From Gallionellaceae bacterium (GTDB lineage Bacteria > Pseudomonadota > Gammaproteobacteria > Burkholderiales > Gallionellaceae), in NCBI GenBank assembly GCA_030834965.1, contig JAUQWW010000074.1, forward strand, positions 1-57,426: 57,426 nucleotides of DNA. The letters run 5' to 3'. The position numbers and the translations under genes are program-made. Positions 1 to 6,700 of the stretch are shown one piece after another; the first letter of the stretch is position 1, and each line of letters begins with the position of its first letter. The notes beneath the pieces are model-generated. The model did not search any database. It saw only the letters and a program-made list of their open reading frames with translations, and was not told the DNA's origin.

Positions 1-2
1 TC

Positions 3-557
3 TCCGGCCAGACATTTGCTTATTTCCGGCCGCGATCCAGCCTGGAGGCGCTTGCGCTGCATGTATTTTATCAGCACACCAACATTGTCGAAGCGCACGG
101 ACAACTGGCTGCAGAAAACCAGCAGACAGGCGATATCGACGCGGCATTGCGGGAATACCGCGCCATGATAGAAATCTTTCCCTACGATATTAAAATCTAT
201 CGCAGCGCTGCCTGGCTGGCGTTGAACAATAATAGGCTGGACGATGCGCTGCCCGTTTTGTTGCGGGTAATCCGTATCCGGCCCACTGCGGAGGCCAGCA
301 GATGGATCGGGCAAATCTACCTGCAGCGCAACGAACTGCCGCAGGCGGCACGTTATCTCGAACAGTCAAGGTTGCTGGACATGAAAAACAATGCACACGT
401 GCTGTCATTGCTGAAGGAAATCTATACGCGAACGGGGGAACAGGAGAAAATTCGCGGCCTGGGTGATATGCCACCAGTGCCTTCCGCGCCGGATATGAGT
501 AAAGGTTCGAAAGGCAGGCAGCCGGTTGTGCCGGGTCTGTTCCCAAGTGAAAAATAG
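3..557 (+). CDS. TPR-repeat protein, C-terminal part (5' end outside window)
   Basis: The frame is open from the first bases of the window and ends at a TAG at 555-557, so the start lies upstream. The visible 184 residues are helical, with tetratricopeptide spacing: the stretches GDIDAALREYRAMIEIFP, NNRLDDALPVLLRVIRIRP and NELPQAARYLEQSRLLDM fit successive TPR units. The last 35 residues are low-complexity and Pro/Gly-rich (MPPVPSAPDMSKGSKG), like a disordered tail. TPR arrays are protein-protein interaction scaffolds; nothing visible gives a catalytic role. A TTG at 147 could be read as a start, but the upstream residues continue the same helical pattern without a break, so an internal start is unlikely. 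The N-terminal domain, which would name the protein, is not in the window. Confidence 0.75.
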   Translation, partial: SGQTFAYFRPRSSLEALALHVFYQHTNIVEAHGQLAAENQQTGDIDAALREYRAMIEIFPYDIKIYRSAAWLALNNNRLDDALPVLLRVIRIRPTAEASRWIGQIYLQRNELPQAARYLEQSRLLDMKNNAHVLSLLKEIYTRTGEQEKIRGLGDMPPVPSAPDMSKGSKGRQPVVPGLFPSEK

Positions 558-663
558 GCGAATTGCTGTGGTTATTGGTGGCATCTAAAATACCATGTGT
601 TGATGGAACTGCCCTTTGGCTCGGCATAATATGCAACGATGCGCACGACAAGAGTACATATCC

Positions 664-1509
664 ATGTTTATCAGAACTGACAGACGCATAATGATTCGTG
701 TTGCTTCGCTATGCTTGGCTCTGTCCATGACATCGACTTCATTGTGGGCAGACCAGGCGAAACCGTTAAAAACACAAATTCCAGGTTTGCCGATGGAGGA
801 TGGCCATTACTCCATCAAGACTCCCTGCGTCGAAAAACCGATCGCTGCCCTTCCCGGCGTCTATTTGGGTGCATGGGCAGATACCGCTGAATTATGTTCT
901 GCGCTCGTTGTGAAACCCAATGCAGATATATTGGATATCGGCACAGGAAACGGGATACTGGCTGTTACGGCTTTGGAGCGAGGAGCGCGCTTTGCAGTGG
1001 CCACCGACATCAATCCCAGGGCCGTGGAAAATGCCAGGCTAAATGCAAGGCTCAGAAAATTGGGCAGGAAACTCGATGCCCGGCTTGTTCCAAAAAATAG
1101 ACCTGGCGCCTTTAGTGTCATAAAAAATAACGAGCGTTTTGACCTGATTATTTGCAACTGCCCCGCGCTTGATGCCCCTGTCGATTCTTATGATGAGGCC
1201 AATGCCTTTGATCCAGGGCATATGCTGGTAATTTCGCTTTTCAGGGGGCTAAAAGCGCATTTGAAACCTGAAGGTAAGCTCTTGATGACCTTTTGGTCTG
1301 GTGGCGGGCTGGACTTGTTGAAAAAACTGGCAGGCGAAAATAATCTGCAATTAACGGTAGTTGAAACGAAATTCAACAAAGATAGTATCCCCACCAACCT
1401 GCGAGCGATTAATCGCAGAGAGCTCTACAAAATACCATCTAATAAAATCAGAGACACCCTCACAGGACAGGAAAAAACGTTAATTATTGAAATTGCGCCG
1501 CGCAATTGA
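664..1509 (+). CDS. class I SAM-dependent methyltransferase with a Sec-type signal peptide
   Basis: The core is a Rossmann methyltransferase: motif I reads ILDIGTGNGILAVTALERGA, the acidic strand end is ATDINPRAVENA, and the post-II strand is FDLIICNCPA, where N-(P)-P-Y would be usual in HemK/PrmA-type enzymes acting on planar nitrogen. The substrate cannot be named. The N-terminus is odd: after a basic start (FIRTDRRIMIRV) comes a hydrophobic stretch ASLCLALSMTSTSLWA followed by DQ, a convincing signal peptide with an AxA-like cleavage site. SAM is not expected in the periplasm, so export would be surprising. The ATG at 664 has a weak GAG upstream; a TTG at 616 and an ATG at 691 are alternative starts, and all three retain the hydrophobic segment. 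The gene stands alone, 106 bases after the TPR gene. The methyltransferase fold is secure; location and substrate are not. Confidence 0.8.
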   Translation: MFIRTDRRIMIRVASLCLALSMTSTSLWADQAKPLKTQIPGLPMEDGHYSIKTPCVEKPIAALPGVYLGAWADTAELCSALVVKPNADILDIGTGNGILAVTALERGARFAVATDINPRAVENARLNARLRKLGRKLDARLVPKNRPGAFSVIKNNERFDLIICNCPALDAPVDSYDEANAFDPGHMLVISLFRGLKAHLKPEGKLLMTFWSGGGLDLLKKLAGENNLQLTVVETKFNKDSIPTNLRAINRRELYKIPSNKIRDTLTGQEKTLIIEIAPRN

Positions 1510-2121
1510 AATTCAGCCCTGTTCTCTGTGCTTGCCCGGCGGTTCCGGACATATTCGAAGGCAGGCGATGTAAACGGAAGTACCGCAGGATACCTAATGA
1601 TGCTGATTGGGTATCTGATGCCTCAAGGGATGCCTGCAAAATTTCCCATTTCCGAAGGGCAGTGCGTGGCGGCATTCCTTTTTAACCCGGCATTCCATCA
1701 GTTCGTTGCTGATCATGCGCACGCGGCAGGTACTGATATCTGTCTCATCAATATCGGGCTTTTGGCTGTCCTGGCGCATCGTTTCCCCCTGCTTTTATTG
1801 AATAATTATTTATCAAAAATGGAGCGGCAAACCTGTGATAGCAGCCGATTCTTAACGGAACCTTAACGAGCATTAATTTTAGGCGGCAGGCGCATTACAG
1901 CCTGCCAGCCGCTTATCAAGCGCGCCTGACGCATAGAAATGCCGGGGCGATCGGTGCATAATGCGCGTCGGATGTCGATGGAGCGTGGGCTATCAGGCAA
2001 GAAGGAGGATTGGCCCATTTTTTAAGGATGCAACTTGCCCGATAGCGTGGTTACTCCGCGCAAGCAAGCGCCATCCGATCACGAAATCGCTGCGTAACTG
2101 GCCAGGGAGGCTTAGAACATC
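1510..2121. other. 612-base gap with nested inverted repeats
   Basis: Apart from the weak minus-strand frame above, this gap holds two structured stretches. A short hairpin at 1885-1906 pairs GGCAGGC with GCCTGCC around an 8-base loop. A larger nested structure spans 1968-2078: TCGGATG (1968-1974) pairs with CATCCGA (2072-2078), and inside it GCTATCAGGCAAG (1989-2001) pairs with CTTGCCCGATAGC (2034-2046) with one mismatch. The structure ends 43 bases before the next gene, so it could be a leader RNA, an operator region or a decayed mobile repeat. No T-rich tail marks it as a terminator. Confidence 0.45.
1594..1779 (-). CDS. candidate 61-aa Cys/His-rich small protein
   Basis: This short minus-strand frame lies in the gap between the methyltransferase gene and the small membrane-protein gene. 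It is preceded by a purine-rich AGGGGGAAACG just before its ATG and has AT-rich DNA upstream. The second half contains ECRVKKECRHALPFGNG and KFCRHPLRHQ, a spacing of cysteines and histidines (C-x5-C-x11-C-x2-H) that could bind zinc or iron. I do not recognise a family. A plus-strand frame at 1528-1866 overlaps it and looks less protein-like. Support is limited to the ribosome-binding site and residue pattern, so this is a candidate only. Confidence 0.33.
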   Translation of the reverse strand: MRQDSQKPDIDETDISTCRVRMISNELMECRVKKECRHALPFGNGKFCRHPLRHQIPNQHH

Positions 2122-2322
2122 ATGAGCGACTATGAACTTTCTATACCATCCATAGGAACCCTCATACTAATTGGGGTGTTGTGCGTTTTGGGGCTGTTTT
2201 TCCTGTGGCAGAAATTCAATAAACCGCGTCTCGAGCCCGACAGGCGCCAAGTCAAAATGCAGGTGGAAGTGGAGCGCAGGAAAGGCGAGCGCAGGAAATA
2301 CCCCAGGTATCGCTATACTTGA
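2122..2322 (+). CDS. 66-aa single-pass membrane protein with a basic tail
   Basis: The ATG is preceded by GGGAGGC at a suitable distance, which supports translation. Residues 9-29 (PSIGTLILIGVLCVLGLFFL) form one hydrophobic membrane segment. The rest is a short cytoplasmic-type tail dense in Arg and Lys (DRRQVKMQVEVERRKGER, then RKYPRYRYT). By the positive-inside rule the tail should be cytoplasmic. I do not recognise a named family; small anchors of this kind may bind nucleic acid, lipid or a partner membrane protein, but nothing proves any of these. The gene is followed directly by a MITE-like palindrome, and the next gene lies on the opposite strand, so it appears monocistronic. Confidence 0.6.
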   Translation: MSDYELSIPSIGTLILIGVLCVLGLFFLWQKFNKPRLEPDRRQVKMQVEVERRKGERRKYPRYRYT

Positions 2323-2400
2323 TCCATTCAGCATGAAAAAGCCGGCCGGGGGGGACGCAGACAACCAACCCCAATCCGGCACGCCAAAAAAATTATTCAA

Positions 2401-2508
2401 GGGCGCTTCTAAAAATACATTTTGTCGCTCCCGCGAAGGCGGGAGCCCAGTAAAATTCACAAACTGGATTCCCGCCTTCGCGGGAATGACAAATTGTTAG
2501 AAGCGCCC
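2401..2508. mobile_element. 108-bp MITE-like palindromic element with 4-bp target duplication
   Basis: The ends are a perfect 12-bp inverted repeat, GGGCGCTTCTAA (2401-2412) and TTAGAAGCGCCC (2497-2508). Nested inside, TTGTC pairs with GACAA, and CCCGCGAAGGCGGGA pairs with TCCCGCCTTCGCGGG, so the whole element can fold on itself. TCAA flanks both ends (2397-2400 and 2509-2512), as expected of a 4-bp target-site duplication. It has no coding capacity. It sits between a plus-strand and a minus-strand gene. Confidence 0.7.
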
Positions 2509-2542
2509 TCAAATGAGCCGCCCTGCAAATTGAAAAGGGTCG

Positions 2543-3562
2543 CTACTGCTTCACTCCGCGCAAGGTAATTTCCACGCGCCGGTTGGGCTGCAGACAACTG
2601 ATCTGCTCCTCTCGGGGCAGGCTGGTTGAGCAGGACACCAACGGCTGTGCTGCGCCCGCGCCGCCGGCGTGTATCTTGTCGGCAGCAACCCCCTTGGCGA
2701 TCAGATATTGTTTGATGCGCTCGGCGCGTTGTTCGGAGAGCTTCTGGTTGTATGCTGCCGGGCCATAGCGGTCGGTGTGCCCAACCAGGGTAATGTCTTC
2801 GGTCTTGCTCCAGCCCTTGATGGTGTTGGCCAGTTTATCCAGGCGCAGCGCTGCGCCGCTGATCAATTCGGCGCTTTCAAAGGCGAACAGTGCGTCGGTG
2901 GACAACACATGCTTCTCGACTATAACCGTTACCGGCACAGTTATCGTTACGGGTGCAGGCGCTGCTTGCGGCTCGGCAGAAGCAGCGGTATGCGTTTCGG
3001 CCACTTGCCCGCTGCAATTAACAATCGCCACTTGTGCCTCGTAGATCAGGTCTTCAACACCGCGTGCGTATGACTCCGCATGGCTCCATCCGGATTCGGC
3101 TTTTTCGTGTCCGGTCCACACCAGCTGAACTTCGGCTTCGGCAATCTGGCGTTGCCCGCATGGGAATTGTGCATTGCCTTTCAGCGTAGATATCCTGTCC
3201 CACAGATCAGGGCGCACGGTCTCGCTGCCTGGCAATGGCATCGGCGTATCCATTGCGATGCCCGGTTGCTTTTTATCCAGCGCGTCCAGCAAAGTTTCGG
3301 CTTGTGCAATGGCGGCAACCATTATTCCGCTGCTATCTTTCTCGTGATATTCGCTGAGCGCCAAATCAAGCCAGGTGCGCGCCTTGGCGAGATGATAGTT
3401 GTTCGAGCCGAGCTCGCCGAAAGCCAGCTTGTCGGCGCGGCGTTGCAGCGATTCTATTTGCTGTAGATGTTTTGGCAGCAATTCCTCGGCGGCCTGGGCA
3501 AGTGAAAGGCTGCTCAACAGGAGCGTGAGCAACAGCGAGAGAGTGGGCTTATTCATGGTCAT
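2543..3562 (-). CDS. OmpA-family outer-membrane/peptidoglycan-binding protein
   Basis: The protein has 339 residues. It starts with a signal peptide (MNKPTLSLLLTLLLSSLSLA, ending AQAAEE). A helical middle region of about 200 residues resembles DUF4398-type lipoprotein or coiled domains (QIESLQRRADKLAFGELGS). The C-terminal third is an OmpA-like peptidoglycan-binding domain: LFAFESAELISGAALRLDKL, then LVGHTDRYGPAAYNQKLSEQ, RAERIKQYLIAKGV and PNRRVEITLRG. Such domains clamp the outer membrane or its proteins to the cell wall. It is the last gene of the minus-strand surface cluster, separated from the giant gene upstream by a palindromic repeat, and plausibly anchors that machinery. The start at 3562 has AAGG upstream; a second ATG two codons later is also possible. 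Confidence 0.85.
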   Translation of the reverse strand: MTMNKPTLSLLLTLLLSSLSLAQAAEELLPKHLQQIESLQRRADKLAFGELGSNNYHLAKARTWLDLALSEYHEKDSSGIMVAAIAQAETLLDALDKKQPGIAMDTPMPLPGSETVRPDLWDRISTLKGNAQFPCGQRQIAEAEVQLVWTGHEKAESGWSHAESYARGVEDLIYEAQVAIVNCSGQVAETHTAASAEPQAAPAPVTITVPVTVIVEKHVLSTDALFAFESAELISGAALRLDKLANTIKGWSKTEDITLVGHTDRYGPAAYNQKLSEQRAERIKQYLIAKGVAADKIHAGGAGAAQPLVSCSTSLPREEQISCLQPNRRVEITLRGVKQ

Positions 3563-3598
3563 ATCCCAACCTTATAAAAATCTAAAAAATAAAATTTC

Positions 3599-3722
3599 GT
3601 CATTCCCGCGCAGGCGGGAATCCAGATGATTAAAAAATCTCCGCGAAGCGGGGCAACATCGTGGTTTTGTCTGCTTCGCGGAATGGCTATACTTGCTGGA
3701 TTCCCGCCTGTGCGGGAATGAC
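3599..3722. repeat. inverted pair of the CATTCCCGC repeat family
   Basis: A 27-base unit at 3599-3625 (GTCATTCCCGCGCAGG, then CGGGAATCCAG) is repeated in inverted orientation at 3696-3722 with one difference. Each unit is itself a small hairpin. The pair sits in the gap between the giant surface gene and the OmpA gene and could act as a transcript end or an mRNA-stability element. Related units lie in the element at 2401-2508 and at 9186-9211. Confidence 0.8.
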
Positions 3723-3767
3723 AGATGTTTTCGGAAATAATGTATTTTTTGGATACCCATAAATTCA

Positions 3768-6700
3768 TCATTTCACCCTCACCCTGAAATTCAAATCAAA
3801 ATAAGGATTGCCGCCACCGGTGGCGCTCATGGCCCCGCTGAGACTGAAGCGGATATTGGTCACGGCCGGATCGAAGCTGCCATTCGGCACATAGGTCCAG
3901 CTCACTCCGCTGTCATTCGAGAAATCCATGCAATCGGCGAAGTTGTTGAGCGCGGTAAACGTGCAGCTCAGGGCGCTCGTGGGTGTGCCGTCCGTATAAA
4001 CGAAGGGTGCGCCGCCGCTGAGATTGCCGGTGAACACTTCGGTATTCGCCGGAATTGGATCGGTAATGATAAGCGTGTTGTTATCTACCGTGGCGGCACC
4101 TGAGTTGGTTACGCGCATGGTATAGAGCACTTCCGCGCCGGGGATATTTTTTGGATTGATTGCGCTGTTGACTGGATCGGAAGTGACGGCCACCGTTTTG
4201 AGGAAAGTGAGCAAGGGTGCCCCGAACCAGGAAATGTTATGCCCGCCATCGCTGGAGTTGGTGGGCAAGACGGGTATTTTCGCGGCATCCGATCCGGAAG
4301 CATCGGAATCCGTAACGCTCACATATGAAATCGCCTTGGTTGATGCGGCGCCCAAAGTGAAATTCCAGCGCGTGCCGGGGGAGGAAGACACCAGGCTCAG
4401 AAGTTGTCCGCTGGCGCCGTTCAGCGTGGCGGTGCCGTTGACGGTGGTGGTCGAGTTCGCGGCGAAAGTCAGGGTGCGCGCGGTTGCTACCGACTTGGTG
4501 AGGTTATTGAAGGTCGTGTTGCCGGTGATGCTCTGGTTTGTGCCGTTCAGTGTTACCGTATTGGCGCCACTGGTATAGGTGCCCGCGTTGCTCCAGTTTC
4601 CGGCCAGCGCGACGCTCTGTCCGGCGCTGTTGAGCGTGCCGGTGGTAATGGTGAGATTGCCATTGACGGTGAGCAGCGCGGTGTGTATCCACGAACCGGC
4701 ACCGTCAAAGGTGAGGTGATAATACGTATTTCCGGCTAGCAGTGAAGCATAAGCGCCGCCGCCGTTGTAGGCCACCGTGCCGGAATCTGTATCGTTACTG
4801 AAATTGGTCAGGGTCTCGCCGCCTTGCAGGCGCAACGTGCCGTCATTGGAAAAGGTCGACCCGGCACCGATGTTCAGGTTGAGTCCGGAGATATCAAAGA
4901 TGCCGCTGGTGATGGTAAGTGCCTTGCTGCCAGCCATGACGAGATTGTTGGTGGCCAGGCTGACCGTCGCCGTTTGGGTGGATTTATTCACGGTCACACT
5001 GCCGTGGCTGCCGCTGCCAGGCGTAAAGGTGGAGTTGCCGCTGCCGGTGAAGGCGATATTGAGGGCGCCGCCGAAATAGCCGCCACCCGTCTTGCTCCAG
5101 TTTCCGGTGACACTCACCACACCCGTACCGGCTATCACATAGCTGCTTTGCCATAAAAAGTTATTTGCGGTTATGTTGTAGCTGCTCATGGAGAGTGTGC
5201 CAGTGCCCGCCCCCGTTGTTTTTAAGGTGACGTCACCGCTGGCGGTGAAGCTGCCGCCCAGATAGAAAAAGAACTCATGCGAATCGAACACCACATTGTA
5301 ATAGGAGGAAGCACCCGGATAAAAGTAGTGATTGCTCGTCTTGACGAACATGGAGATGGTCGAGGTGCCTGCCGTGAAGGTACCCGCAGTCGCAGTCCAG
5401 GTGCCGGTGATCGTGTGAGTGTAGGAGCCGCCACTGAAAGTGCCCAGGATTTTGACTCCGTCCAGAGAGGTGTTGGCGCCCGGAGCGAAGGTGTGCGTGG
5501 CGGGCACATAGAGGGTGTTGTAGCTGCTGACCGTCAGCACCCCGGCGGGTACCGTGTACTGGATATCCGTATCGGAATATGCGCCCAGCGCCGTGGACAT
5601 CAGCGCGCTGGTCATCGTGCCCGCATTATCGTGGCGCACGATCACATAACCATCACCAGTGGCGTTGGCCGCGCCCGTGTAAATATTGATGCCGGAGAGA
5701 TTCGCCCCTGTCGATGCGGAGACGGTCGTGCCTTTCTTCGCGTCCCCGTCCACATACACCAGGAATGGCGTATTGGCCGGCAGCGCCACGCTGGAATCAA
5801 TACTGTACGTCCCGCCGGCCGCGGTCACCGCAGTCCCGGCACTGGCACCGGCCACCACCAGCCTAACCGTCTTGCCGGCACCGATATTGGTCACGCCTTC
5901 GTCGGTGTAGACCGTGCCGGAAATACTGGTCATGGCGGTTGCGGTGACATTAAGCGCCATCTCCGAGGTATTGTTGGTAGTCAGGTTGGTGGCCGTGGCG
6001 GTGATGAATTCGCCCACGGCGACTGCCTTGGCCAGATTCTGGCTGAAGCTGGCATTGTTGCTGCCGTCCGTGGTTGCGCTGGCAAAGCCCAGATAACGTT
6101 GCGCCTCCCCGTAACCGGAAGCATCTGCCACAGTGCTGGCAAAGAACTCGATGCGGAAGTTCGTGCTGGCAATGCTGTTGAGCGTGCCGGAGACGGTAAC
6201 GGAATTGGTGCCGTTGGTGAGGGCCGAGCTCAATACCGGGAAGTTCTGCAGACCATTCGGGCCGGTATCGGTGTCCCCTGCGTCATTCGCGGTGGCGCCA
6301 TCATCCTTAAGGTCGATCGCCAGGCCTGAGTTGCTATAGATTGCATTGCCGAGGATGCTGTTGCCCGCATTGGTGTTCACATTGATGGCGATGCCGGCCG
6401 AGTTATTGTTGGCAATCACGTTGCCGGCACCGGCCGCGGTGCCACCGATGGTGTTATTGGAAGCGGTACTATCCAGCCTCATGCCCCCCCAGCCGTTGCC
6501 GAGGCTGAGCGTGGCGCCAGCGTCCGTGCCGATGTAGTTGCCCTGGATAAAGCTGCTGTCGCCCTGGAAATAGATGCCGTAGCGGCTGTTGCCGGCAATC
6601 ACGTTGCCTTCGCCTGCCGCCGTGCCGCCGATCTGTTGCCCCGTTCCGGAGCCGAAAATGCCGTGCTGCACGTTTGCCAATGCGGTGGTGCCGTTGGCTT

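Noticed and set aside
1528-1866. A 112-codon plus-strand frame in the first gap
   Set aside because: No ribosome-binding site and no protein-like pattern; overlaps a better minus-strand candidate.
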